A stretch of 64,000 nt of DNA from Prunus persica (taxonomy: Eukaryota > Streptophyta > Magnoliopsida > Rosales > Rosaceae), in the NCBI RefSeq assembly GCF_000346465.2, contig NC_034009.1, forward strand, positions 36,215,557 to 36,279,556, written 5' to 3'. Position 1 is the stretch's first letter; each line of letters begins with the position of its first letter. A program made the translations under genes and the position numbers. The notes under the pieces were generated by a model. That model ran no database searches. It worked only from the letters and a program-made list of their open reading frames with translations, and was not told the origin of the DNA. This document shows, piece by piece, positions 1-12,466 of the stretch.

Positions 1-600
1 ATTATGTGGTTTCAATAATGGGTTGAGTAGCTATCCTGCAGGGGTTCAATAAAATTAAAAGTGATGACCATCTTGTACATTTGATTGTAATAATATTATC
101 AGAGATTTGGTAGCAATAGGGGAGGTGGGAATTAATGTTTTGTAGGAAACCCTAATAAGAAACCCATTCAATGATATGTCTGTTTTTTCTCTCCATGATT
201 ATTGTCCTGGTAATTGATGGTTACTAGCTATATATATACACTTCTCCTTTGTAATTTTCATACTGAATTTCTTCATTAATTTTGTTGAGTTAGGGTACTT
301 TGGAGCTCGAAGCTAGCTAGCCCTCTATTTAGCAATATTACTTTGTGCACATTTGATTCATCATCAACTACATATATACATGTTTGTTTGTTTCTGTTGA
401 TTCAGACGGTGGGGATCAGCAATATTTCTCGAAAGAAGTTTTCAAAGAAGAAAAAGGGTATGTGTTTTCTCTTGCAATTAGCATCTATATATTTATGTTG
501 GTCACAATAATGTTCATTCGAAACCCGGCCGATAGCTAGGAAGAGCCGCACCAGGTTTCTATGGAACATGCTTCTTTAAGGCTCGCAAATTAATGCATCA

Positions 601-604
<4 letters not shown>

Positions 605-667
<63 letters not shown>
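605..667. repeat. (GA)n microsatellite
   Basis: About 63 bases of uninterrupted GA dinucleotide repeat. It generates a spurious Leu-Ser open frame on the minus strand. Confidence 0.97.
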
Positions 668-670
<3 letters not shown>

Positions 671-3600
671 TTGAAAAGATTAATGCTATATTTTGTACAC
701 AGTTGAACTGGCACATGCTAACACCCTCCTCTGCACTGCATACTGCATACTGCATGCAAAGATAATCTACATTCCTTGCAAATATTTCAATAAAAACCAT
801 CTTCTTCTCTTTGTCTGGGCAAAGTGCATATATTCTTCTTGTCATATTATCCGTTTCAGATTTAAATATTGAAGATTCTTACTCCCTTGAGGCTAGCTAA
901 GAGCATAGTGAAACCCTAGGGCTATATGTGTCAGAAGTATACATATTATTAATGGTCCCTTGGATATAAGTGCATTCAGCCATGTCTACTCACAATATTA
1001 ATGCATTCATTCATCTTGAGTTTCACTTTCAAATTATTATCTATGTGCTTCTTATACATACAGAAGGAGATACATGGGACTCATACATGTCATAATTCTT
1101 TTCTTCTTCAAAACAGTACGAGATCGAGTCGCAATTTTTGTCTCCCTATAACTTCATATTTTCTCAGACTAGACATGAAGTATGCTTTTTTCCACAGAAA
1201 TTGAAGAAAAGCAAAGGAAAATCATGTGCAAGTTTGCATATTAGAGGGCATTCAAATAGACTAAATCTGGTCTTTTGATGTTCTGAGTACTAATTTCAAA
1301 TGCCATAAGTGTCAATAAGCTCGATGCCGATTGTTACCTAACAAAGCTTCAATTATATATGTATATGTAATAACTATCAATTCAGCCAGCATGTGCTAGC
1401 TTGAGCCATGAATGTCAATTGTACTTGTTTTAAATTCAAGCAATTTCTTCCGGATGTGAATACAGCAGGCAGATGTTAATTAGCAGAGACCTTTGTTAAT
1501 TTTAGATTATTGTTTACCACATGATTAGTTTATTACTTCCAACTCTTGTTAGTTAACTAACTAAAGCTTCTTTTCTACTTTATTTCCAAATTCAACCACC
1601 TTTTTTCTTGGTTTTCTGTTTCCAATCCATTAGGGATTTCAATTATTCATACAAAGTTTATAAGCAGATTAAGCGGGTATGATCATGAACATAGTTACAT
1701 AAACTCTAGCAGTTAGAATCTGTGAGTGAAACGACCCCGAAAGATTGGGTACTTTTATCTAGTTAGCCATAAGTTTTTATTTATTTATCACAACACACTG
1801 TGATGATTTAAGCCTGACAGCATCTATCCGCTATGCCTAACCTGCTTAGTTACGACTTACGTTCCTGGGCAAGGTCAAAGAAGTAAATTCAATCTTGTGG
1901 CAACATTTGATCTGTTGGCTGACTGCTACAAAGTACAATATTAGTCGATTCCAGTTGTAAAACTGCAAGATTTAGATTACAATATTTACTTTCTGTTGAC
2001 ATTTTGCAAACTTTTGCCATTAATGTTTGGTAAGCCATGGTCCTGACTTTGTTAGAATTGGTTGACATAGTTTGAAATTGGTTGCTGCCTTATCAAGCTA
2101 GAAGTTCAAAAAGTTGGCCCCATTAATTAGACCAACTCTCAAATTCAAAGTTTATATGAAACGTCTTAATCTTTTTATGATTTCCTTGAAAAACTAGGTT
2201 AACTAAATCCGAAGGAAGCAACCGTATATACATATATATATATATATATATGCAAGACAACAGAAATTCTTCTACACGTAAGTTCGAACATTATTATCGT
2301 GCGGATATCTATATGCTATGTAAAACATAAAATAGTTAGCATAATTAATTAAGTATTCGGAATAATATAAGGTCATAAATATATGAAGTGGGATATCTAA
2401 AACATGGCCATAAGATCATAGTCTGTCTGGCTTATGTATATATATTATTACAATTATAAGCATATATAAAGCGGACATACAGAAACTCCAGCAAACAAAT
2501 TAAGGAGACATTAACAGTTCTGAGAGCTTAACTGTATGAATTTTAAAATAAGCCTTCTTAATAATATTCATCTAATTTCTTCCTGTAAAGTTAAAAGGAA
2601 TATCCCAAAGGAAGAAGAAACAGAACAGAAAAGTCCCCATAGAAAAAACCAAGATATCAAATTTGACTTGTTGTGGTTACCCTTTAAATTCCAGTCAACT
2701 TGGTGACGATAATAAACACCGCCAAAATTTAATTTATATCTCTAATTGAGGCCCTAGATAGAAGTGACAAGAACCAAAGGACGACTTGTGTCACTGCTTT
2801 TTCATTCTATAATCAAATAAATCAAACCCCCCCCTAAATATTTTAATGCAAATATTGATCCTTATTCACAATAATCTCCAAGAAAATATTATTCTTCATT
2901 TGTTTTGAATATTATACAATGAAAATGACACTCACTAACATGAAAAATTCTTGCAAGTTTGTCGTGCTGTTCAGCAGTTGGACCTGAAAAAAGCGGGTTT
3001 CTTCTGTATTATAAAAATGAAATTCATCAGAGAATAATAACATAGCCAAAAGACTGCACAGCTACAGTAGTATATTACTGCATAGGGGTGTGATAATTCA
3101 AATTATTATACCAGTTACGAGGTAGTTTTTGTGTTTTTATATACAAGGGATATTCTAGTTTAATTTATCTCAACTACAAAAAGGAGGATTCGAACTCGGG
3201 AGTAGAGTGGGGAGCATATCCTCATCATTTCTAATCAATTTGGCTAAGCTTCTATATGCACGAGGTGGTTTTTGATTGGTTTTTTGGTTTTCAAAAGTAA
3301 GATAAGGAGGGAATATGATAGTTCTTATGTATACTATTCACTTGTCCGATTAATTTGGCTCATTTGGTTGTCTTTTTTTTTTTTAATGAAAAAATATTTA
3401 ATATATTGGCTTTTGGCCTTGCCAGTGGTGAAAGCTAAATGTTACAAATGTTTGCATCGCCTTCCAAAAAAATCTTTTAACCAGTGCCATACGCAAGGAA
3501 ATTAAACACGTGCTTATTAATCTTCTATTTGGTTTGGTCCAATAATACTTCATTCTCAAAGAGTGAACTTCAAATTTTCTTTGGTGGAATTTTTTTTACT

Positions 3601-3702
3601 GGACAGTCCTTTTCATCTTATGTCATTATGTTCATTTTTCAAAATTTCCATTTTTTGTCTGGTTTTGGGTACATTCTTTTATTGGGTCTTCATGTTGGAG
3701 TC

Positions 3703-3842
3703 ATTCTATCATGAGGGTTTTATATATGACCCTAAGGTAATGTCTTATCTCTTAATCGTTATATCAATCTAACTAATTTGATCTAACGGTTAAGAAATAG
3801 AGTCTCACCTAAGGGTCATATATAAGGCTTTCACTATAGAAT
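3703..3842. mobile_element. small fold-back MITE, copy 1
   Basis: A ~140-bp imperfect palindrome. The left end (attctat...gagggttttatata) is the reverse complement of the right end (tatataaggctttcactatagaat). An inner pair, tatatatgaccctaaggt at 3721-3738 and acctaagggtcatatata at 3807-3824, differs at one base. The centre carries taatcgttatatcaa / tctaacggttaa. A diverged relative lies at about 13815-13940. It has no coding capacity; the class is inferred from structure only. Confidence 0.65.
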
Positions 3843-4182
3843 TCTTATTTTATGTTGTACTAGCCTCTTCTTCCACGCCTGTGGGAGACTTTTTTTTTTT
3901 AAAATTAATTTTATTTTAAAATTAAAAAAGATAATGGGTAGTTGCGTTTTATAAAAATATGATTTATTATCTGATTTTTCTTTTTAATTTTAATTTTAAT
4001 TTTTTTAATATGAAAAAAGTGAATTTACCGTATTATCTTCATTTAATTAATAATTTCAATTCTTAATGTTTGCATTAATTAAGGACATTTTCTGGTATTT
4101 TGAATATTTTATCATTTTCTGTCTTTTGCTTTATGTATATAGGTGATAAGGCCCAAAAACCTTCTTCTTTTTTTTGGTCTGA

Positions 4183-4350
4183 TGGGCCCAGTAGATTGTA
4201 TTCGGTCCAAACTCTTCAAACCTTGACCAGCCTGACCCAAAACTGAAATTACTAGTTTTTATTTATAAAAATAATAAAATAAGCCAGTGAATTTTACGTT
4301 TGAATATTGTGGGAAATGCCCCAACTTGGCATCATCAGCTAAACCCTAGA
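4183..4350 (+). promoter_or_regulatory. promoter motifs of the plastid-type gene
   Basis: A GGGCC-type site II-like element (gatgggcccag, near 4183) and a telo-box-like aaaccctag at about 4341-4349 lie just upstream of the ATG at 4402. This pairing is common in front of plant housekeeping and organelle-biogenesis genes. The motifs are visible; their function is inferred. Confidence 0.4.
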
Positions 4351-4401
4351 GAATGAGGAGAAAACTCTGGAGATAGAAGAGGAAGAAACCAGACGGTATC
4401 A

Positions 4402-5203
4402 ATGGCGTTTCCGGCGTCTATTGCGTCGCCTTCGTCTTCAATCCCCAAATTTCCGGTACCCTTCTTCACTCTCTCACTCTACTAAATTTCCAACTTTTTG
4501 AAATATCTGAAATTTTCAAACTTTTGGATAACTGATTGGTTCTTAATTTTCTCTATTTCAGATTAATGTCTTTGAACAGAAACCATGCCAACCCAGAAGT
4601 TGCTTTCTTTTACATCTCCGTCGCCGACCCTTCTCCTCAAGCTGCATAAAAGCAGTGTCCTCCATGGCACAATTTGGCGAACCCAATAAAGAAAACAAGC
4701 AGAAGCAGAAAATTGAAGTCAGTGTTGTGAAGGATAAGCTGTGGGAAGCCATACCCGTCCCAGTGAAAGAGCTTCCATGGAAGAAAGCAGCAGATACAGC
4801 TTTGGAGCAGCTGCTTCTTCTTGGGTACAAGGCACTCAAATGGTCCTTTATCAGCTTTGGTGTCCTTAGTTTTTTATCAGATATCATATTTTCTATCTCC
4901 AGTAACTATGAATTGATCATGCCCTTTGGTCTCTTTGTTGGGTGCTTCTTGACTGATGTCTTGAAAGAGGGGTTGCAGCAAGTGCTTCCAAGCTCAGAGG
5001 AGAGTGGACTTGAAAAGCACTTTTTAGGCATCGGCTGCTTTCTTGCTGCTGTTAAGTTTGTCTCTGCCGGCCTACCAATGCAAGCCCGAGTTTTTGTTCT
5101 GCATGTTGCGAATGGCGGGTTCATGCAGGTCTTGTGGCTCTGGAGAGGTTTATTGAACAAAAGAGATGAAGATGCTTCCTTGCCCATGGACGTGAAATCT
5201 TAA
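4402..5203 (+). CDS. small plastid-type membrane protein, unknown function
   Basis: Two exons, 4402-4455 and 4562-5203, join in frame to 231 residues. The start chosen is the first ATG after the promoter motifs and opens a Ser/Ala/Pro/Arg-rich N-terminus (MAFPASIASPSSS...) typical of a chloroplast transit peptide, though not proof of one. The mature part begins near residue 55 with a charged, Lys-rich stretch. It continues with a conserved-looking KLWEAIPVPVKELPWKKAAD segment and three or four hydrophobic stretches (about residues 120-140, 143-160, 175-195, 200-215) consistent with membrane helices. The tail is charged (KRDEDAS...). I do not recognise the family. The clean intron, sustained frame and transit-like N-terminus make it a real gene. 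It is convergent with the RXW8-like gene, whose stop is 629 bp beyond its own. Translation from the internal ATG at 4655 would give a version lacking the targeting region. Confidence 0.85.
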
Positions 5204-5284
5204 TTTTCTGCAGAGGGCTTTTCTTTTTAGTTCTTTTGGGGAGGAAGATGGGGATGAGTTTTTTGGAATCATTGTAATATTAAC

Positions 5285-5309
5285 TATATATATATATATA
5301 TATATATGC
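5285..5309. repeat. (TA)n microsatellite
   Basis: A short TA dinucleotide run just downstream of the stop at 5203, probably in or after the 3' UTR. Confidence 0.9.
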
Positions 5310-5831
5310 AATTCATTCTGTTGCTTGGAGAATCAACTAATCGAACTTCCATATATTTTGAACTGTTTGAGCACATATGGCGTATTAAAATACTGAACAT
5401 CACTATGAATATGAAAAGCCCACAAGGGCTACAACGACATGTACAACTATTTGCTTGCTCGATCACAACTGTACAAAATAAGAGTTTGCTTTTGGATTTC
5501 CTATAAAGAAAAACTGGGATAAACAAAGGAAAAAAGAAAGAGCCTGATTGTATGCTTGTGGAAGTTCTGAACTTTGAAACCAAATGTCTCACTCGAGTTG
5601 TGTCTGTACAAGGCTTCCAAAGGTATTTTCGGGCCAAAACGAGAATGTGCTCCTCAAGATATACTTTTACTCGTCCAAGCATCTCATTCCGGCAGGCACC
5701 ATCAAATATGGTAATTTATAATGGATGGACATGAATTTGGATATAAAAAATAGAGTCAATTATGTACCACGAGAACTCATTTTACTTCTGGCTAGATTCT
5801 GCTCCATCAAAAGTAACATCCCATGTTGGAT

Positions 5832-8800
5832 TTACTTGGTTAGGTTCTTTCCCTGAAAGGAGAAAAGCACAAACAACCAGGCAATTACAACATTGATGCC
5901 GGATACAGAAACTCTCCCAAGTGTTGGATGAAGCAAACCTGGGTTCACGTTCTCTGGATCCTGCATGCTGTCCCCGTCCTCGTGATGATTCACGTGTCCA
6001 GAATTGAATGAGTCATCAGGGGTGACTGGGGACTGGCAATAAGCTGAATGCAGCTGTTTATAAACCTCTTCCATCCTCCCCGATTGCTCATCCTTTTTAT
6101 CCATCTCCATGAGAATCTGTAAACAACGCCCTCATCAAGATTCAGAAGAGATACAGAGACGTAATGGTCTCACACACACACACACATGCAGAAAGTCCAT
6201 TTTGAATTACAACCTCTGAAACGTGGTTCCTGAATATCGGATGAAACCGCTGTCGACAGTACTCGTTAAATAGAAGGGTGAAAATAAGCAGTGGGATAGT
6301 GAAACCTGATGCAATTGGTGATTTTCTTAATCCAAAGACACCGAGGGCAATTATTTGCATAAGAATCAACGAAACAATGACTGTATTGTGCATCATAGGC
6401 CAGAACTCTCCCCCACTTTCATATTTTGGTATATACACGTTGAGAATCTGAAATGCGCATTTTAAGATTCAATCCATTATTTGATTCTCCAAAGAAAGAA
6501 AGACGCAAAAAACCAATAACTATGAAATGGGGACAATAATTAAACACAATTACTAAGAAGGAAAAAAATAACAATAAAGTAAAAGACCACACATGACGCT
6601 CACAACACACCTACACCTACACTGGTTCTCAAAAAATAAACATAGACCTACACAATAAGGAACGCTATATGATAATGTAATACAACATTGTGAATGCACC
6701 TGCAAAAAGAAAATCCTTTATTCAACTTTTTATTTAATTCTTTATACGAGGTCTTTAATGTAACTTTGATGACCAAAAGCTAAAGGAAACCACAACGAAT
6801 CTAATACAACATCCAAATTTCCTTCAAACCTAATAAAACTAAAATCAGAAAATGGGCTTCTACAATGTGATTTCCATTCCAAAACTGTCTGCAAACACAA
6901 CCAGACAGGCACTAAGAACATGCGTTTCTGGAAATATCCCTAATATTACCTTCCAACTTAAAGAGCACAGAACAAGAAAATAAGTGCAACTTCATTCTAT
7001 GCAGATTTTGCATAAAAATGTCGTAGCTATAACCTCATTTACAAGATACCGGGTTTACTTGGTTTGATGTATAATAACATATAAGAACAGCAAATAAAAA
7101 CCAATGCTAACCCATGGAATGCATGATGTTAAAAAGCATTGATAAGAAGAGCCCTCACCTGGTTTCGATATATAAGGTAAGCAAGTACAAAGTAAACCAG
7201 CAAGAATGGCAATATTAGGGGAACCAAGATGGAACAGGTGAAGCCAACAAACCCAAACAGCAGGACTCTAGGAATTTCTGTATGATATGGAAACGTTAGT
7301 GTGTCATTGTACCCATCCTTGAGTAATATGAACCTTCGGAAATAGTTGCAGAGAAGAGGATAAATTTGCATGAGTTCACATGCCAAGCTTGCCCAACCGG
7401 ATGATAAAACATAAGTCATGAAAAATTTAGCCTGAAAATTTGAAACCATACTCATAATTAAAATCAATATTAAAGCTCTACACTTTCTAAGATAAAAAAA
7501 GACTGGAAAACTTTTATAAGGCTCATTACTAGCACGAGGACTAAAGATCATTAACACTTATAAAACTCTTACATCACTTTGTTAACCCTTATGACCATCA
7601 GTTCAAATTAAAATGGCTTGAAGTTTACATAAGAAGACAATTGTAAATGGACAAAGTAATATCTATAAGTAGAGGGCTTAATCCTTCTCAATTGCAAAGC
7701 ATATTAGTTCCGAACTTGAACCCAAAAAAACAGTAGGCACTTGTATCGGATTTAATAATCAAGGGCATATCACCTGTGCTGGAACTGCGTTGGCAAGTTG
7801 CGCAGGTATGTCTTTCACACTAGCAAATACACTCAATTGGCGGATAAGAGAACCAGTAAAAATATTAACAAAAAAGACATTCCAGATTGTGAAGTATAAG
7901 ACTTTGAAGCATGCACTCTTTTTCCTCCCACTACGGGAGATACACCCCTCTGCTGTCGAAAATAGCATCATAACTGGTGGAACTGAGTAAAAAGCCAAAA
8001 TTAAAACCACACTTGGCAGGTACCCCGTCACCAGCTGGCTTATAATTTTCCTGCAAGCACAAAATGTCCGTGTCAAGCATAACAAAAAAATATGGTAAAT
8101 AGCATTAAAAATACAGTAACAAGCACAAAATGTGTGTCATTGTTTACTTACTTCTTAAGAAGTCCTCTCAGAAATGGAAATGCTTGTTGTAGAAATTCTA
8201 GTTGAGTCAAGCCTTGAACAAATGTGACGGGAATAAGAACACAAGCATAAAGCATAGCAGCCAGAGTGTAGCTATCTTCCGGATCCACATTGTCCGTACG
8301 GTATCCAAAAGGTTTGACCAATAAACATCATTTGGTTCCGGGGAGCATATCTGTCACCCCATACCATAACAAGGGGATTTGATGACTGAAAGCACCCTGT
8401 GAAGTAACAAACAGCAGCATAGCGAGTCTTGAAAAAGACAAAAGCCAGCAGCACACACCTGTATGTAAGACCCCAACATATTTTAGGTTACAATTTTTCA
8501 ATTTCCACAAAAAGTTTTGGCTCACTCGCAGAAATACATTTTTACGACAAGATCAAGTCAAAGAAACAGAACCACAAATGAAAAATGTCTATCCTCATTT
8601 TTCTTATGGGGAAGAGACTATGTGGGCCAGATTTATCCTCATGTCTATGACTTCCATGTGGGAATTTTGGCCAGCTAGCTACTTGGCAGATTTAGGTCCT
8701 GTCAGACTCGCGCCATATATAAATGGACTAATTACGGGAAGAATGGCATAAATATATGTGCTTGTGTGTGTGGGGGGGGGATTTTATGTGAAATAAACCT

Positions 8801-11669
8801 ATTAACTCACATAAATAAAATACATACATTATATATAAATATTAATTACTCATTCAACATTACTTTTATTTCTATTATAAAAAATAAAATAAAAAAAAAA
8901 CCAATCGCACCAAAGATACTTCTGTTTCCAAAATTTTCCAGTCCAAAATACTATGTGGCCAACCGTATAAGGAACATCTAGAATAAAGCAAGAATAAATG
9001 ACGATACTAAGAATGCTTACAACAAAACAATATTTTTCAAAGGAATATTGGCATCACTGCCTTTAAACTGCAGTACAGAATTTGTTAAGAACTCAATGGT
9101 TGCCAAACCATTTTAAAGGGACCAAACCAGATGCAAAAGAGTCAAGCCATACACAACCACTAGTTGTATATGTATAGGTGATGGAAAACCAGAGCTATTA
9201 AATTAATTGGGGCCAGAGCTTGTGTGACCTTTTTTCTTCCACCCACACCATTGTCAATAAGGGATGACTTCCCTCTAACACTCTCTGTTTCGTTCGAGAG
9301 AATCTTAAAAGAATCAGTAGCTCCTCCACAAAAACCACACTGAAACAAATCTGGTTTACGGGTTTGGTCAACAGAGGCATCCTTAAGAATCTTGCACACC
9401 TTCCCTGCATCACTCTGCAAAGTTTAACATGTAAATTCCAAATTTGTTATATTAAAAATAAATAAAATAAAATAAACTTCACAGTTCAATTTATGGATCT
9501 AGGGGTATACTTAGTATAACTAAAATATTAAACATTTATAAAAAAAACTTCAATGCAGGGAAGAAATACCATGAAGCAATATTCATCACAATAAAGATTC
9601 CTTTCATCAATTCAATAAACAAATAGGTATTCACTTAGAGGAAATCTCTCAAGAATATAGTTGCCTCAAAACAGAAACTGAAAAGAAAATGCAAGAATCA
9701 ACTGCAAAGTTGCTCATTCTCCTTTGCATTTGGAATCCTACAACTTCAACTACTGCATAAAATCATCAATACAGAATCAAGTTTATCTTATTTTCTTTCA
9801 CATACAAAAATTTCAGCACCAACTGATATAATCATAAAACAGTAATCATATGTTTTCCTTTTTCCTGATACAACGTGCACTGCAACTCTTAAAATCATAC
9901 AATAAAATCCGAATAATTGCAGGCTGCACACCAAATTCCATAGTAGTCTATGTTATCTTCTACAAAGACATGACAGTTGATGGCTCCATATCCTCTGTCT
10001 AGTCTCTGATTATTGAATGCACACCAAAATATACAAGCAATAAATGGTGTAGTTGATTACTAGTCAAATCCTCTGTAAGACTTGATTATTAGTCAAAAGG
10101 GTGTAGTTGCAACTCCTAAATTTGAAAATTCATTGACACATAAAACAGAAACCCAAAAAAATAACATTTAATTTTTTTATGGGAAATAATTGAACAAATG
10201 CAATGGCAGAAAAAAAATAATAATAATAAAAATCAGGCATCCTGTATTCAGTTTCCGTAAAAACCCAGCATATATTTTTCATATATCCTTAAACCACATA
10301 TTGGTCTAAGTGCAAGTCATGCTAGCAGTTATGACAGTATTAGCCAATAATAGAGCAATTGACTGTTGTGTAATTTAAAGATTTTAAGAACTTTTAAAAC
10401 AATTAAGTTGCTAGGAAACAAAATAAATAATTCAAGCCACATACATACCATCAGTTTCTGAATTTTACCAGATCGATACACCATTTGGTGTGACAAGTAG
10501 CTTGATGCATGATATTTTGTGAAGAATTTTCTTACTGAATCACTGTATGATTCTTCCGCTGACCAGGGAATAGCACGAACAACAACTGTAAAGTAACTTG
10601 GATTTGAAGAAGATGCAGTGATATGTGCCAGCCTCATTTTAGTGATGGTCTTATATTCCTACAGAAAAACCACAACAGATTCATAGACTTAATGTCTTAA
10701 GATATTTATATTTGTAAGGATTAAAAGCAAGATGAAGAACTTCTTAAATTATATATACTACAATATACAACAACAGATAGAGGAGATAGGGTTTATATCC
10801 TTACAAAGTAAAGGAGAATACAAGCTGAAAAGGTAATAATGTACAATGCGAGACAATGGGTCCAGAGCCTGAGATGAATTACAACAGAGAGAAAATAACC
10901 AATAAGAAACTAGTTTCCTGGTGTATATAACCAAACAAGTTAAATCACTATTTTAAATTCATCAAAATTGAGACAAAATAATATGCGGATTCATAAAATT
11001 TGTTTGCTATCTACAACTTCAAATGTGTACAATAAGATTGAGTATACGATAAATCTTTTCTTTCTTTAGAAATTGGATTAATCATCAGGACTATATATCT
11101 CATACCACTTTGAACCTTCTTGAACATTCAAGATGGTAAATACTTCCAAGGATTGTAAAGGGATGTGCTGATGATGCATCTTCTGCCCATGATAATTCAC
11201 CGGAAGCACTATAAAAACACATACGACAGCAGCAATGGAAAAGATTCGAAGGCTGTAAATAGATAAACAATTAGGGGAAGTGAGAAACATAGAACCATTA
11301 AGTAGAAATCGTTGTTGTACAAGCATGGAATTGAGCTGAGACTGAAATGGCACAAACATAAAGCATAATAATCTGGGCAGGGTTGAATTACCTGAAAACA
11401 ACCATCCTGATAAAAACTACAGAATCCAAGCCACCAACAGCCAATAAATCTTCTTCTTTCGTTCTCCAGGCTTTCAATAGCCAACTAGCAGACGGAACAA
11501 ATCTATCCAAGCAGAAGGGGTCACTTCTTCTTGTGGCTATTGAAATTCTTCGTCCAAAGTAGACATTAACATTGCTTGGTTGTTTTCTCAATATCGAATA
11601 CAGCGAAAAAAGTATCACACACACAGCTATATTAATTCCAGCAGAAGTCAAAAGAGCTGCAAGATTCAT
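5832..11669 (-). CDS. RXW8: OSCA/CSC1-like ion channel, RXW8 type (exon 6 frame-broken)
   Basis: Ten coding exons on the minus strand: 11392-11669, 11106-11252, 10805-10868, 10449-10658, 9229-9414, 8152-8458, 7774-8050, 7159-7431, 6214-6447, 5832-6116. Apart from exon 6 they join in frame. A repaired product would be about 749 residues, matching the family's usual 700-800. The N-terminus MNLAALLTSAGINIAVC starts the first membrane helix. Later markers are the RFVPS...LLKAW segment, the long cytosolic loop (IPWS.EESYSD...), the SSGWASLACE helix, FPYHTEIPRVLLFG and CRQRF near the end. These agree closely with Arabidopsis RXW8 of the osmosensitive, mechanically gated calcium-permeable OSCA/TMEM63 channels of the plasma or endomembranes. 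Exon 6 has several one-base indels that shift the frame repeatedly, so as written the gene is not translatable through it. The donor after exon 5 is an unusual GTCACA. Either a local sequence error or a young pseudogene is possible; I favour error because nine other exons are intact. Confidence 0.88.
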
Positions 11670-12427
11670 TTCTGTACACTATATCTGCAAGCTTCCAAGT
11701 ATCTCATCACCCAACGAAACACACACGAGACATCCCGATTACACCATAAGCTGAACACTCAGCTGCTGCAATTTTCCTACCTATCTGAATTTAAAAGTAG
11801 AATCCATAAGTCATTGTTTCCTTATTGATATACGAAATTCAACTTCATTTCTCACTAAGACAAAACAAAAGCTGCTCACATTGCTTCGATTCAAATTATA
11901 TGCAACAACATACCGAAGCAACCGTTGGATTTCACACATACATAAATCTCAAACAACCAATTATTAAGAATTTGATCAAAGATTCAGACTCTGTGAAAAT
12001 TGTAAACAAAGTAGACAGACAAAGTCCGCAATAATTAATTAGATCAAATAAATGCAGAATTATAAGAAAAACGAGTACCTGAACCAATCCGAGTAATTCA
12101 AACTCCAACTGATCCAAGCGGGTCTTGCACATAAAGCGAATTAAACCGAATTGCAAAGCGAGAGTCGAATTAAGGCTTGTAGGCCATGGCCATTGCCATT
12201 GCCGCGCTTTCGCTTCGACTTCACAGAAACTCCAGAGGAATAAATAAATAAAAAGAAAACCCTAAAAAAGGTTTCTCAGGCAAAAAGAGAGAGAAGGAGA
12301 TTAATGATTGGTGAAGAAGGGAAAGCGAAGAACCAACTTTTTGTCTCGGAGAAATACGTAAAGGTACTCCGGAATGACACGTTCGTTTGTGTATTTCACT
12401 CTCACTCAAAAAATCGAGCGACTAACG

Positions 12428-12466
12428 GGAAAGCCACGTGGCGGACAGCCACTTCCAACTGTCCAG
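12428..12466. promoter_or_regulatory. palindromic G-box (GCCACGTGGC) block
   Basis: gggaaagccacgtggcggac contains the 10-bp palindrome GCCACGTGGC, a strong binding site for plant bZIP and bHLH factors. It lies about 760 bp upstream of the RXW8-like ATG on that gene's promoter side. A diverged copy occurs at 14617-14651. Function is inferred from the motif alone. Confidence 0.45.

Larger units (their letters stand above)
1..4300. other. intergenic, no supported gene
   Basis: AT-rich non-coding sequence. It holds a (GA)n microsatellite at 605-667, a (TA)n run near 2228-2251 and a small fold-back element at 3703-3842. No open frame here has recognisable protein content or consistent splice sites; an exon-like piece near 406-457 could not be joined to anything convincing. 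Confidence 0.6.

Noticed and set aside
406..457. Exon-like piece (ttcag|acggtggggatcag…aaaaagg|gtatgtg) and a possible later exon near 1198-1243, suggesting the 3' end of a gene entering from the left
   Set aside because: The phases do not join without an immediate stop and none of the three translations is recognisable.
576..845. 89-residue minus-strand frame with a Leu-Ser run
   Set aside because: It is the translation of the (GA)n microsatellite.
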